From contig NZ_JAGQEE010000001.1 of assembly GCF_018304945.1 (NCBI RefSeq), forward strand, positions 1,240,001 to 1,304,000: a stretch of DNA of 64,000 bases. The letters run 5' to 3'. Position numbers and translations under genes: made by a program. Below, one piece after another: positions 48,062 to 57,584 of the stretch (the first letter of the stretch is position 1; every line of letters starts with the position of its first letter). The notes beneath the pieces were generated by a model. The model was not told where the DNA came from. It was given only the letters and a program-made list of their open reading frames with translations, and searched no databases. The stretch comes from Collimonas humicola (lineage in GTDB: Bacteria > Pseudomonadota > Gammaproteobacteria > Burkholderiales > Burkholderiaceae_D).

Positions 48062-50218
48062 ATGAACAAAAAAACCAAGTCGGACGATAATACGAAGCAA
48101 CTTAGCGCCCGGTTAGGCGCCAACCCCAGCTTTTTAAATCGCGAATTGTCGCAGCTTGCCTTCAATCGCCGCGTCATGGCCCAGGCTGAAGACCGCCATA
48201 TACCGCTGCTGGAACGATTGCGATACTTATGCATAGTCAGCAACAACCTCGACGAATTCTTTGAAGTCCGCATCGCCAGCCTGCTGGCCAACAGCCAGAT
48301 TGAAGGAGTAAGCGCCGATCCGCCGGCCCTGATAGCCGCGCTGGAACGCACCAGCATCGAATGCCACCAGATTGTCGACCGCCAGTACGCCATCCTCAAC
48401 CAGACCATCCTGCCGCAGCTATCGGCCAGCGGCATCCACCTGCTGCGGCACAGCGACCGCAACGAAGAGCAGCGGGCTTGGGTAAAAGCCTTCTTTGACC
48501 AGGAAATCCGGCCGCTGCTGACCCCCATAGGGCTGGATCCAGCCCACCCCTTCCCCCAGGTAGTCAACAAAAGCCTCAATTTCATTGTCGAAATGGCAGG
48601 CAAGGATGCCTTCGGCCGCAGCACCTCGATCGCCATCATCAAGGCGCCGCGCGTGCTGCCGCGCGTGATCCGGCTGCCGGATGTGCTGTCGCCCAGCGGC
48701 GCCTCGTTCTGCCTGCTGTCGTCGATCATCCATGCCCATATAGGCGATCTGTTCAGCGGGCGGGAGATATTGGCCTATTCGCAATTCCGGGTCACCCGCA
48801 ACAGCGATCTCTGGGTGGATGAAGAAGAAGTAAAAAACCTGCGGCAAGCCCTGCAAAGCGAATTGCAAAGCCGCCAGTTCGGCGTCGCCGTAAGGCTGGA
48901 GGTGGCGCGCAACTGTCCGCACCATCTGGCGCATTTCCTGCTCGAACAGTTTGCCATCGCCCCCAACCGCTTGTACGCCGTGGACGGCCCGGTCAATATG
49001 GTGCGGCTGTCGGAAATGATCGATCAGATCAACGTTCCCGAGCTGCGCTTCCCGCCCTTCGCTGCCGGCCTGCCGCCGCAGCTGGACTCGGGCGGCGACA
49101 TTTTCGAACAGCTGAAGCAGAAAGATATCCTGCTGCACCACCCTTTCCAGTCATTCCAGCCGGTAGTCGATTTCGTCCGCTCGGCGGCTTTCGACGGCAA
49201 TGTCGTCGCAATCAAGCAGACCATTTACCGTACCGGCATGAACTCCGACCTGATGGAAGCGCTGATCCTGGCGGCGCAACGCGGCAAGGAAGTCACCGTG
49301 GTGGTGGAACTGATGGCGCGCTTCGACGAAGAGGCCAATATCAACTGGGCCGACAGGCTGGAACGCGCCGGCGCCCAGGTGGTATACGGCGTAGTCGGCC
49401 TCAAGACCCACGCCAAGCTGTCGCTGGTGATCCGCCGCGAGCGCGACAAGGACGGCAACGGCGAGCTGCGCTATTACGCGCATCTCGGCACCGGCAACTA
49501 CCATCCGACCACCACTAAACTGTATACCGACTTCGGCCTGCTCACCTCGAACCAGAAGCTGGCGACCGAAGTCAATGAAGTCTTCATGCACCTGACCAGC
49601 CTGACCAAGCCCAAGAAAATGGATTACCTGTGGCTGGCGCCCTTCCTGTTGCAAAAGGAAATCATCCGGGCCATTCACAATGAAGCCGAGATTGCCCGCA
49701 AGGGCCGGCCGGCGCGCATCGTCGCCAAGATGAATGCGCTGCTGGACGAATCGGTCATCCGCGCCCTCTACCAAGCCTCGGCCGACGGCGTCAAGATCGA
49801 GCTGATCGTGCGCGGCGCCTGCGCGCTCAGGCCCGGCGTTCCCGGCCTGTCCGAGAATATCCACGTGCGCTCCGTCATCGGCCGTTTCCTTGAGCACAGC
49901 CGCATCTATTACTTCCGCAACAATCTGCAGCATGACGTCTATCTGGCGAGCGCCGACTGGATGAACCGCAATCTGTTCCGGCGCGTCGAGGTCGGCTTCC
50001 CGGTACTCGACAAATTACTCAAGCGGCGAGTCATCAACGAAGGCCTGACGCCTTACCTGAAAGACAACACCAACGCCTGGAACCTCGGTTCCGACGGCAA
50101 CTGGAACAAACCCAGGCAACATCGGCGGCAAAAACAATACAATGCGCAACGCCACCTGATGCTGGCGCTGGGTGCACTTTCTCCCTCGCAGTCGCCCTCC
50201 CGTCCTGCCAACAAGTGA
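48062..50218 (+). CDS. ppk: Polyphosphate kinase Ppk1
   Basis: Polymerises the terminal phosphate of ATP into polyphosphate. 718 residues, full length. The N-terminal domain starts with FLNRELSQLAFNRRV, the head domain includes NNLDEFFEVR, and the two catalytic PLD-like domains carry the phosphorylated His450 in GLKTHAKLSLV and RIYYFRN near the end. It is divergent from pstS and upstream of the SixA-like gene. No ppx gene is present in this window. Confidence 0.97.
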   Translation: MNKKTKSDDNTKQLSARLGANPSFLNRELSQLAFNRRVMAQAEDRHIPLLERLRYLCIVSNNLDEFFEVRIASLLANSQIEGVSADPPALIAALERTSIECHQIVDRQYAILNQTILPQLSASGIHLLRHSDRNEEQRAWVKAFFDQEIRPLLTPIGLDPAHPFPQVVNKSLNFIVEMAGKDAFGRSTSIAIIKAPRVLPRVIRLPDVLSPSGASFCLLSSIIHAHIGDLFSGREILAYSQFRVTRNSDLWVDEEEVKNLRQALQSELQSRQFGVAVRLEVARNCPHHLAHFLLEQFAIAPNRLYAVDGPVNMVRLSEMIDQINVPELRFPPFAAGLPPQLDSGGDIFEQLKQKDILLHHPFQSFQPVVDFVRSAAFDGNVVAIKQTIYRTGMNSDLMEALILAAQRGKEVTVVVELMARFDEEANINWADRLERAGAQVVYGVVGLKTHAKLSLVIRRERDKDGNGELRYYAHLGTGNYHPTTTKLYTDFGLLTSNQKLATEVNEVFMHLTSLTKPKKMDYLWLAPFLLQKEIIRAIHNEAEIARKGRPARIVAKMNALLDESVIRALYQASADGVKIELIVRGACALRPGVPGLSENIHVRSVIGRFLEHSRIYYFRNNLQHDVYLASADWMNRNLFRRVEVGFPVLDKLLKRRVINEGLTPYLKDNTNAWNLGSDGNWNKPRQHRRQKQYNAQRHLMLALGALSPSQSPSRPANK

Positions 50219-50231
50219 GCAAGGAAAAAAC

Positions 50232-50690
50232 ATGGAATTGATCCTATGGCGTCACGCTGAGGCGGAAATCGGCGAACCGGACGAAGGCCGCGCCCTGACC
50301 GGCAAAGGCCACAAGCAGGCGTGGAAAATGGCTGACTGGCTGGACCGCAACCTGCCGCACAGCTGCAAGATCATCAGCAGCCCGGCTACCCGCACGCTGC
50401 AGACCGCCGAGGCGCTCGGCCGCAAATTTAAGATCCATCCCGACCTCGCCCCCGACTGCAGCGCCGAGCAATTGCTGGCCGTCGCCAACTGGCCCAACAA
50501 CCGCGAACCGGTGCTGATCATCGGCCACCAGCCGACGCTGGGCCAGGCCGCGGCCTTGCTGGTAGCCGGCCAGATGCAGGAATGGTCTATCCGAAAAGGC
50601 AGCATCTGGTGGATTGCCCAACGCGAGCGCGGCGACATCACGACCAACTTCCTCAAGGCGGTCATGTCGCCGGACCTGATCGCCAAATAG
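50232..50690 (+). CDS. sixA: Phosphohistidine phosphatase, SixA-like
   Basis: 152 residues of the histidine-phosphatase (RHG) superfamily. The ATG at 50232 has AAGGA upstream and gives the start MELILWRHAEAE with the nucleophile His8. The second catalytic region ISSPATRTLQTAEAL and the GHQPTLGQAA motif are intact. In E. coli SixA removes phosphate from phosphohistidine proteins; position 13 bases after ppk suggests a link with phosphate metabolism, which is inference. Confidence 0.85.
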   Translation: MELILWRHAEAEIGEPDEGRALTGKGHKQAWKMADWLDRNLPHSCKIISSPATRTLQTAEALGRKFKIHPDLAPDCSAEQLLAVANWPNNREPVLIIGHQPTLGQAAALLVAGQMQEWSIRKGSIWWIAQRERGDITTNFLKAVMSPDLIAK

Positions 50691-50888
50691 AAGCCTGTTC
50701 GAAAACCTGCATAGCGCGCTGGCAGGTGGTATATTTGCGGCCAGCCGTTTAAAAGTATTTCGATTTATACGGTTGTTGTTAAACTACAGGATTTTTGCGG
50801 CATTTCTGTGCATAAGATAAAATGGGACTTGCATTGCATAATTTGCAACTGCCGATCCCGTTGTACTGGACCACCCAAGAGGTAAGGC

Positions 50889-52124
50889 ATGCTCTATCAA
50901 TTCCACGAATTCAACCGCTCTCTGCTGCATCCGCTGGTGCAATGGGCAGATGCAGGCACCCGACTCTTCACCGATCCAATCTCGCCGCTTGCCCACACGC
51001 CGTTTGCGCAACGTATCGCCGCCGGTTACGAACTGATGTACCGCATCGGCAAGGAATATGAAAAGCCGACATTCGACATCGTCAATACGCTGGTCAAGGA
51101 TAAGGAAGTCGGGATTACCGAAGAAGTCGTCACCTCCCTGCCGTTTTGCCGATTGTTGCATTTTAAGAAAAATTTGAGCAATAAGGAAAGCGCCGCCCTG
51201 AAACAGCCGACCGTGCTGCTGGTTGCGCCGCTGTCCGGCCACCATTCGACGCTGCTGCGCGATACCGTGCGCGGCCTGTTGACGGAACACGATGTCTACA
51301 TCACCGACTGGACAGATGCCCGCATGGTCCCGGCCAGCGCCGGCGCTTTCCACCTGCATGACTATATATATTACGTGCAGGCGTTCATCCGCCTGCTGGG
51401 CCCGGACCTGCACGTGATCTCCGTCTGCCAGCCGACCGTGCCGGTACTGGCGGCGATTTCGCTGATGGCGACGGAAAAAGACAGCCACCTGCCGAAAAGC
51501 ATGACCATGATGGGCGGCCCGATCGATCCGCGCAAATCGCCGACCGAAGTCAACAATCTGGCCACGGACAAGCCGTTCAGCTGGTTCGAGAATACCGTCA
51601 TCTATAGCGTGCCGGCCAACTACCCTGGCTTCGGCCGCAAGGTCTACCCGGGCTTCCTGCAGCACGCCGGCTTTGTCGCGATGAACCGCAGCCGCCATGC
51701 CCAGAGCCACTGGGATTTCTACATGCATCTGCGCGAGGGCGACAACGAATCCGCGGAAAGCCATCGCAAGTTCTACAACGAATACAATGCGGTGCTGGAC
51801 ATGCCGGCCGAATACTATCTGGAAACCATCAAGACGGTGTTCCAGGATTTCAGCCTGCCGCAAGGCACCTGGGAAATCGAAGGCAAGCTGGTCCGTCCGC
51901 AGGATATCAAGACGGTGGCGCTGTTCACCATCGAAGGCGAACTGGACGACATTTCAGGCCCGGGGCAAACCCAGGCGGCCCACGACCTGTGCAGCGCCAT
52001 CCCGAAAGCCAAGAAGCAGCATTTCACTGCTGAAAAATGCGGCCATTTCGGCATCTTCTCCGGCCGCCGCTGGCGCGAGATCATTTGCCCGAAGATCACC
52101 GCGTTCATCAAGGCCAACGCCTGA
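50889..52124 (+). CDS. phaZ: Intracellular polyhydroxyalkanoate depolymerase
   Basis: Mobilises stored polyhydroxybutyrate. 411 residues of the PhaZ1 type with an alpha/beta-hydrolase fold. The nucleophile is a cysteine, Cys180, in a lipase-like box (SVCQPT), as in the cytoplasmic Ralstonia-type enzymes; Asp in GELDDISGPG and His in KCGHFGIF complete the triad. No signal peptide. A hairpin follows the stop codon. No PHA synthase is in the window. Confidence 0.93.
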   Translation: MLYQFHEFNRSLLHPLVQWADAGTRLFTDPISPLAHTPFAQRIAAGYELMYRIGKEYEKPTFDIVNTLVKDKEVGITEEVVTSLPFCRLLHFKKNLSNKESAALKQPTVLLVAPLSGHHSTLLRDTVRGLLTEHDVYITDWTDARMVPASAGAFHLHDYIYYVQAFIRLLGPDLHVISVCQPTVPVLAAISLMATEKDSHLPKSMTMMGGPIDPRKSPTEVNNLATDKPFSWFENTVIYSVPANYPGFGRKVYPGFLQHAGFVAMNRSRHAQSHWDFYMHLREGDNESAESHRKFYNEYNAVLDMPAEYYLETIKTVFQDFSLPQGTWEIEGKLVRPQDIKTVALFTIEGELDDISGPGQTQAAHDLCSAIPKAKKQHFTAEKCGHFGIFSGRRWREIICPKITAFIKANA

Positions 52125-52158
52125 GCGTTAGCGCTATCGCCTCGAACCGCAGTAATGA

Positions 52159-52187
52159 AGCCGTTCCTTGCACAGGAACGGCTATAA
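52159..52187 (+). terminator. Terminator after phaZ
   Basis: AGCCGTTCC, loop TTGCACA, GGAACGGCT: a 9-bp stem followed by ATAATTTT. The loop and right arm also make up one copy of the 15-bp direct repeat described at 53718. Confidence 0.75.
52168..52182. repeat. 15-bp direct repeat, left copy
   Basis: TTGCACAGGAACGGC, identical to the copy at 53718-53732. Together they bracket the polymerase-like gene. Confidence 0.8.
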
Positions 52188-52356
52188 TTTTCGCAATATT
52201 CGGCAAAGTCTTTTTATATAAGGCCGTGCGGCGTATTTATAAAAAATAAGATTTCCGCAAACGGCAATCTTTTCCGCAAAAAACCAATTTCTTCCACTCC
52301 AATGCCGGTGCTGCAGACATCGCCAGGCGGATTACCTGGTCTACTCGCTGAAGTTG

Positions 52357-53496
52357 TTATACAGCTTCAGGTTTGGCAATTGGAATAGTTCTCCTTGCTC
52401 GAAATCCTATTCTTGAGAATATTGAATGAGCAATCACAGGAAGCCAGAACATCAGCCAGATACCATATGACGAGAAATAAGCATCTTCGAAAACCGTCAT
52501 CATGAGTGGGTACAGGGATAAGGCATAGAGATATATCGAGAGAGGTGTTCCCCACTGGAGGTAACGCATATAAAGACGTTGGTGAAATATGCCCAGGAAA
52601 ATAAAAAGGCATAAAACGCCGATCGAACCGAAATCATGGGTCACTGGAAACAGTGCCGTATATGTGTTGCAATTGAACGGGATCTGAGCAAATTCATTGA
52701 CTGGATCGCGTGGCAACATGTCGAACACCGGCCGCAAGAATGACGGCATCATTGCGAGACTATCGACTGCGGGACTTCCAGTGCTCAAGAAATTATTGAA
52801 GCATGACAGGCTGCTGAATAAATAGACCTGCAGATTCCAACCGATCTGCTCCATCAATCCATCATCACCCTCACCTTTGCCAAGAACTACGGCAATTCCA
52901 AAAAAGAGCACTACGAATAGGGCGGCAAAAATTAACATATGCCGAGTCTTAATTGCTCCACGACGCTTCAGAATTGCGATAGCAGCGATCGTAAACACGA
53001 GCAATTGAAGGCGTCCTGTCGTCAATATCGAAGCGATCGTACCGACAAGCAGCAATAACGTTATCAATCTACGATTCAAGTTCTCTACATAGCAAAGAAA
53101 ATAAAGGCAAAAGGCAGAATAAATAATCAATAATTTGATGGCTATTTCATAGGTCTGCAGGCCAGCAAATTTTGCATTGATGATTGCCAGGCGTATCGCT
53201 ATAGGAGAAGTTGAATCGGCATTCACTACGAACCAATAAATTATGCCTACAAATAGGAATGGCGCAAAATAGATAAAGCGTTTTACCCATTTTGGAGAAA
53301 CGTATCTGATGCGAAATGGTTTTCCAGGGAGCTTGAGACGCCCCGCTCCAGATGTCCCAATGAGAAATCCAGTAATTGCGATAGCAACAATTATCCATGC
53401 CTCATTCAAAAATGGATCAAAGGATTCTGCCCAAAAATAATGCACAATGATCTGGGGAATCCACAAGAGCAGAAATAAGAAGGCTGGGGAAAGCAT
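52357..53496 (-). CDS. O-antigen-polymerase-like membrane protein (Wzy-like)
   Basis: 379 residues with about ten predicted membrane segments, including YFAPFLFVGIIYWFV, LLLLVGTIASILTTGR and a late FGSIGVLCLFIFLGI region. Layout, the internal TTGRLQL stretch and the large loop (about residues 235-290) resemble oligosaccharide-repeat-unit polymerases, but the sequence of such proteins is poorly conserved. It stands alone, without glycosyltransferase or flippase genes, is clearly more AT-rich than its neighbours and is bracketed by a 15-bp direct repeat. Horizontal origin is likely; polymerase activity is a guess from topology. Confidence 0.65.
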   Translation of the reverse strand: MLSPAFLFLLLWIPQIIVHYFWAESFDPFLNEAWIIVAIAITGFLIGTSGAGRLKLPGKPFRIRYVSPKWVKRFIYFAPFLFVGIIYWFVVNADSTSPIAIRLAIINAKFAGLQTYEIAIKLLIIYSAFCLYFLCYVENLNRRLITLLLLVGTIASILTTGRLQLLVFTIAAIAILKRRGAIKTRHMLIFAALFVVLFFGIAVVLGKGEGDDGLMEQIGWNLQVYLFSSLSCFNNFLSTGSPAVDSLAMMPSFLRPVFDMLPRDPVNEFAQIPFNCNTYTALFPVTHDFGSIGVLCLFIFLGIFHQRLYMRYLQWGTPLSIYLYALSLYPLMMTVFEDAYFSSYGIWLMFWLPVIAHSIFSRIGFRARRTIPIAKPEAV

Positions 53497-53796
53497 AGTG
53501 TTGCCTAGAAATGTCTTAGAAACACTATTCTACACGACGGAACTTGCTATTTTTTTTAACTGGAGACGATCCCAAGGCAAATAAAGAAGAGAGCAGCGGC
53601 ATGTCAGCGGCACAAGATCAATTGGGGTATTCCACATCAACGATGACAGCGCGTCATGTGCGACATCGCTGCGGAAAATTAGTTAACCCAATTGATTTTG
53701 AAGAAAAATACAGTGCATTGCACAGGAACGGCCTTTTTCATTTGACGTGGCGCCGCCATGCAGCGCCGGCATTGCAGCCCCGGTATAATACGAGCC
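53497..53796. other. Divergent intergenic region between polymerase-like gene and rnfB
   Basis: About 300 bases. It contains a 10-bp inverted repeat, ATCAATTGGG at 53617-53626 and its complement at 53687-53696, the right copy of the 15-bp direct repeat, and a TATAAT at 53784-53789. No gene is supported here. Confidence 0.6.
53718..53732. repeat. 15-bp direct repeat, right copy
   Basis: TTGCACAGGAACGGC, identical to 52168-52182 and here followed by CTTTTT. Flanking bases on both sides differ from the left copy. Confidence 0.8.
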
Positions 53797-54531
53797 ATGT
53801 TGTCATCACCCAGCCTCCCGCCACAAGTGCCCGCGCCATCCTCGCCCTCCCTCGCCGACCGCATCGAAGCGCTGCTGCCGCAGACGCAATGCACCAAGTG
53901 CGGCTATCCTGCCTGCCGGCCGTATGCCGAAGCTGTCGCTGACGGCAGCGCCGGTTATAACCAGTGTCCGCCAGGCGGCAAGGAAGGCGTGGCCCGCCTG
54001 GCGCAACTGCTGCAACGGCCGGTCATCCCGCTCAATCCTCTGAACGGCGCCGAGCGGGCGCGGCCGGTAGCGGTCATCGATGAAGCCGCCTGCATCGGCT
54101 GTACGCTCTGCATCCAGGCTTGTCCGGTCGATGCCATCGCCGGCGCCGCCAAGCAGATGCATACGGTGATTGCCGAGCTCTGCACCGGCTGCGACCTGTG
54201 CGTGGCTCCTTGCCCGGTCGACTGCATTGCGATGGTCGATGTCAGCGCCGGGCAAACCGGCTGGGATGCATGGACCCAGCTGCAGGCCGACGCTGCGCGA
54301 GCGCGCCATGACTTCCATAGCTTCCGGCTGCGCCGCGAGAAACAGGAAAATGATGACCGGCTGGCGGCCAAGGCGGCAGAAAAACTAAAGGCCGTCGCCG
54401 CCGCGGCGGCCGCTACCCCGGAACAGCAAGCCGAGCTGCAGCGCAAGAAAGCCATCATCCAGGCCGCCATCGAACGCGCCCGCCTGAAGAAAGAACAACA
54501 AGCCGGACAGGCTGCCAAGGACTCTCCATGA
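53797..54531 (+). CDS. rsxB: RnfB/RsxB-like ferredoxin
   Basis: Electron-transfer iron-sulfur protein of 245 residues. The N-terminal FeS domain has Cys32, Cys35, Cys40 and Cys57 (TKCGYPAC then CPPGG), followed by two [4Fe-4S] ferredoxin motifs (Cys 99/102/105/109 and 129/132/135/139). The last ~70 residues are an Ala/Lys/Glu-rich helix. The membrane anchor of true RnfB is missing and no other rnf gene is nearby, a stand-alone form common in Burkholderiales. The stop overlaps the nth start (ATGA). Confidence 0.9.
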   Translation: MLSSPSLPPQVPAPSSPSLADRIEALLPQTQCTKCGYPACRPYAEAVADGSAGYNQCPPGGKEGVARLAQLLQRPVIPLNPLNGAERARPVAVIDEAACIGCTLCIQACPVDAIAGAAKQMHTVIAELCTGCDLCVAPCPVDCIAMVDVSAGQTGWDAWTQLQADAARARHDFHSFRLRREKQENDDRLAAKAAEKLKAVAAAAAATPEQQAELQRKKAIIQAAIERARLKKEQQAGQAAKDSP

Positions 54532-55178
54532 ACGCCGAAAAACGCCGGGAAATATTCACCCGCCTGCGCGCAGCGCTGCCGCATCCGACCACCGAACTGG
54601 AATACACCTCGCCTTTCGAATTGCTGATCTCGGTGATCCTGTCGGCGCAGGCGACCGACGTCTCGGTCAACAAGGCAACCCGCAAGCTGTACCCGGTCGC
54701 CAATACGCCGGCGCAAATCCATGCGCTCGGCGTCGACGGCCTGATCCCGTACATCCAGACCATCGGCCTGTACCGGACCAAGGCCAAGAATGTGATCGAA
54801 ACCTGCCGCATGCTGGTGGAACTGCACGGCGGCCAGGTGCCGCGCACCCGCGAACAACTGGAAGCGCTGCCCGGAGTCGGCCGCAAGACTGCCAACGTGG
54901 TGCTCAATACCGCTTTCGGCGTGCCGACGATTGCCGTCGACACGCATATTTTCAGGGTCTCCAACCGCACGGGTATCGCACCGGGCAAGGATGTCGACGC
55001 GGTAGAACACAAGCTGATGAAGCTGGTGCCCTCCGAGTTCCTGCTGGACGCCCACCACTGGCTGATCCTGCATGGCCGCTATACCTGCATCGCGCGCAAG
55101 CCCCTCTGCTGGAATTGCAGCATCGCCGACTTGTGCGACTTCAAGGCCAAGACACCGCTGCCGGAAAAAGGGATCTGA
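54528..55178 (+). CDS. nth: Endonuclease III
   Basis: DNA glycosylase/AP lyase that removes oxidised pyrimidines, 216 residues. The helix-hairpin-helix LPGVGRKTA with catalytic Lys120, the catalytic Asp138 in VDTH, and the [4Fe-4S] ligands Cys187-X6-Cys194-X2-Cys197-X5-Cys203 are all present. Translational coupling to the ferredoxin gene may reflect its need for an iron-sulfur cluster, though that is inference. Confidence 0.96.
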   Translation: MNAEKRREIFTRLRAALPHPTTELEYTSPFELLISVILSAQATDVSVNKATRKLYPVANTPAQIHALGVDGLIPYIQTIGLYRTKAKNVIETCRMLVELHGGQVPRTREQLEALPGVGRKTANVVLNTAFGVPTIAVDTHIFRVSNRTGIAPGKDVDAVEHKLMKLVPSEFLLDAHHWLILHGRYTCIARKPLCWNCSIADLCDFKAKTPLPEKGI

Positions 55179-55182
55179 CCTC

Positions 55183-55881
55183 ATGCCACATTCTCATCCG
55201 CACACCGAACATCACTTTGAAGCCAGCGACACGGTACGCGATATCGTGATCGGCATGGCCGACGGCCTCACCGTGCCGTTCGCGCTGGCGGCCGGCATCA
55301 GCGGCGCGGCGGTCGGCATCGATATCGTGGTCACCGCCGGCGTCGCGGAAATCGCCGCCGGCTCGATTGCCATGGGCCTGGGCGGCTACCTGGCGGGGCG
55401 CACCCAGCGCCAGCACTACTACGCCGAGCGCGAGCGCGAAGAGCAGGAAATCCTCAAGGTGCCGCATCGCGAGCGCAAGGAAGTGATCGACATCATGGCG
55501 CAATACGGCGTCACCAAGCAGGAGTGCGAACCGATGCTGGCCGGGCTGGAACGCAACCCGATAGCCTGGCGCGATTTCATGATGCGCTTTGAACTGGGGC
55601 TGGAAGAACCGCAAGCCGGCGCCGCCAGGAAAAGCGCCATCACCATTGCCCTCTCCTACCTGGTGGGCGGCCTGATTCCGCTGGCGCCGTATATGCTGAT
55701 GCATTCGATTCCGCAAGCGCTGGCGGTTTCCACCGTCGTCACCCTGCTGGCCTTGTTTATCTTCGGCTTCCTGAAAGGCAGTGTCACCGGCACCGGCGCT
55801 TTCAAGTCGGCGCTGCAAACCTTGATGGTGGGCGGCCTGGCCGCCGCAGCAGCCTTTTCCATCGCCAGACTGATCAGTTGA
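55183..55881 (+). CDS. VIT1/CCC1-family membrane protein
   Basis: 232 residues from the ATG at 55183, 4 bases after nth. Five membrane segments with the family motifs DIVIGMADGLTVPFALAAG at the start and IAAGSIAMGLGGYLAGRTQ in helix 2, then a cytoplasmic acidic segment (EREREEQEIL ... HRERKEVIDIM) that in the plant proteins binds transported metal. Members export or store iron or manganese. Placement after two iron-sulfur protein genes fits a metal role. The His-rich N-terminus may also bind metal. Confidence 0.9.
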   Translation: MPHSHPHTEHHFEASDTVRDIVIGMADGLTVPFALAAGISGAAVGIDIVVTAGVAEIAAGSIAMGLGGYLAGRTQRQHYYAEREREEQEILKVPHRERKEVIDIMAQYGVTKQECEPMLAGLERNPIAWRDFMMRFELGLEEPQAGAARKSAITIALSYLVGGLIPLAPYMLMHSIPQALAVSTVVTLLALFIFGFLKGSVTGTGAFKSALQTLMVGGLAAAAAFSIARLIS

Positions 55882-56324
55882 CTACCCAGGTTTAATCCGG
55901 CAATTGGGTTTTGAGGGCTCTTATGACAGGAGCGCAGCGTTCGCGAGAATCTGGCGGGCGGGCCCGACTCAGCAAACGAACAAGACGCATTTATCGTGCG
56001 CTGCTTCAGTAATTCTTGGCAAAAGCGGAAAAGCAAAAAGCATTGCCAAAAAGCGCCGACTCCAGCATTCCTGTGCGCAGGAAGCCGTCGACACAGCACC
56101 ATCCAGGCACTTGTTCTGGACTAGATCGTGTCCTATATTCAAATCAGCGAAGTTGTTAATCAGTACGCAAGTACATTTGTCGACTCGGCAAAAAATGTTG
56201 GCGTGCTGAACTACGCATGGATTGGCCTGTGCAGCAGTAGCCAGTTCCAAGGCGAACTTCGCTCTCAGGAGACCTACTGCCGAGCCTTAGCTAGCATGAT
56301 CATTGGCCATAGAAGGAGAAAAAA
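55882..56324. other. Upstream region of the branched-chain/amide-type ABC operon
   Basis: 443 bases of lower GC. No guanidine, TPP or other riboswitch motif was recognised. A GTG-started frame of 81 codons (56128-56373) overlaps the binding-protein start and lacks a ribosome site, so it is not accepted as a gene. The operon promoter should lie here. Confidence 0.5.
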
Positions 56325-57584
56325 ATGGACAATCGCACAGCTATCCGCAATCAGCAGCGCAGGAAGGTTCTGAAGGCCGTAGCCGCAGTCGGCGTTTTGC
56401 AAGCTACTGCGCCGTTCATCGCGAAGGCCTACGGAGCGGAGTCGCCGATAAAATTCGGACTCAATGACCCCCTTACAGGTACTTACGCAGAACTCGGGAA
56501 AAACGAGCAGACAGGATGTGAGCTAGCCATTCAGGAAATCAATTCCAAGGGAGGCATTCTCGGGCGCCCGGTGCAACTGGTGGTAGAAGACTCCACGAGC
56601 GCTGACACTGGTACCGCCGTGCAGAAAGCCCGAAAATTAATCATGCGCGACAAGGTGGATTTTCTACTTGGCAACGTCAATTCGGCGATGGCCCTGGCGA
56701 TCGGCCAAGTCTCCAACGAACTTAAGGTCTTGCACATCGTCACCGGCGGACACACCGACGCCGTCACGGGTTCTGACTGTCACTGGAATGTGTTCCGGGT
56801 CTGCAATACCACGCGCATGGAAACCAATTCCGTGTCCAAAATCCTGTTCGACAAGTACGGTAAAAAATGGTTTTTCATCACACCGGATTATGCCTTCGGA
56901 CACACCTTGCAGCTAGGCTTTGAAGCCAGTCTCAAGACATTCGGAGGAACAGAGGTCGGCGCCGCATTGGCCCCGCTCGGGACGACCGATTATTCGCCTT
57001 ACCTGATCAAGGCACAGGCAGCAAATCCAGACGTAGTCCTCTTCCTGACTGCAGGAGATGACTCGGTCAACTCTCTCAAGCAGGCTGTGCAATTCGGCTT
57101 GGACAAGCGTTTTCATATAGCGGGCGCCCAACAGGAACTTGAAGTACTGGAAGGACTTCCCGCCAATGCCCGTATTGGCACCTGGGTGTTTGAATGGTAC
57201 TGGAATCAACCTAACGTCCCGCATGTGAGCGAATTCGTCGCGGCAATCAAGAAGAAAACAGGTCGAGTGCCAACGGCGCGTCACTGGTTCGGCTACGTTT
57301 CGGCATGGACTCTCGCGCTCGTCGCCAATCAGGAGAAGACTCTGGACGCAGTCAAGCTGGCCAAGGCGCTGGAGGGCTTCAAGTTGCCGCCCGAAGTGGC
57401 CCTGATGCCAGACACCCCGTTCTTCCGCGCTGGCGATCATCAACTGATGCCGAACCTGTACGTCGGACATGCCGTCGAGAAGGGAGCGCTGCCAGAAGAT
57501 CTTTTTCATGTGGACGCCGTGGTCAAAGGCGTCGATGTGGCGCTGCCGGTCGCACAGACGGGTTGCAGCATGAAGTGGACATAA
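56325..57584 (+). CDS. ABC transporter substrate-binding protein, UrtA/LivK-like
   Basis: 419 residues, preceded by AAGGAG. The N-terminus has an RRKVLK motif (12-17) and a hydrophobic stretch ending IAKAYGA, compatible with a Tat or Sec signal. The mature part is a type-I periplasmic binding fold of the branched-chain amino acid/urea/amide class (IKFGLNDPLTGTYAELG early; ELAIQEINSKGGILGRPVQL, split here by strain, next; TPDYAFGHTLQ in the hinge region). The stop codon falls in the first unit of the 13-bp tandem array, so the last residues KWT are set at the array border. The ligand is unknown. Confidence 0.9.
   Translation: MDNRTAIRNQQRRKVLKAVAAVGVLQATAPFIAKAYGAESPIKFGLNDPLTGTYAELGKNEQTGCELAIQEINSKGGILGRPVQLVVEDSTSADTGTAVQKARKLIMRDKVDFLLGNVNSAMALAIGQVSNELKVLHIVTGGHTDAVTGSDCHWNVFRVCNTTRMETNSVSKILFDKYGKKWFFITPDYAFGHTLQLGFEASLKTFGGTEVGAALAPLGTTDYSPYLIKAQAANPDVVLFLTAGDDSVNSLKQAVQFGLDKRFHIAGAQQELEVLEGLPANARIGTWVFEWYWNQPNVPHVSEFVAAIKKKTGRVPTARHWFGYVSAWTLALVANQEKTLDAVKLAKALEGFKLPPEVALMPDTPFFRAGDHQLMPNLYVGHAVEKGALPEDLFHVDAVVKGVDVALPVAQTGCSMKWT

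Noticed and set aside
55882-56324. Possible guanidine or other riboswitch before the amide/urea-type importer
   Set aside because: The conserved ykkC-type segments and other known aptamer motifs could not be found by eye.
56128-56373. 81-codon GTG frame overlapping the start of the LivK-like gene
   Set aside because: No ribosome site, overlaps a well-supported gene, and no similarity to a known leader peptide could be seen.
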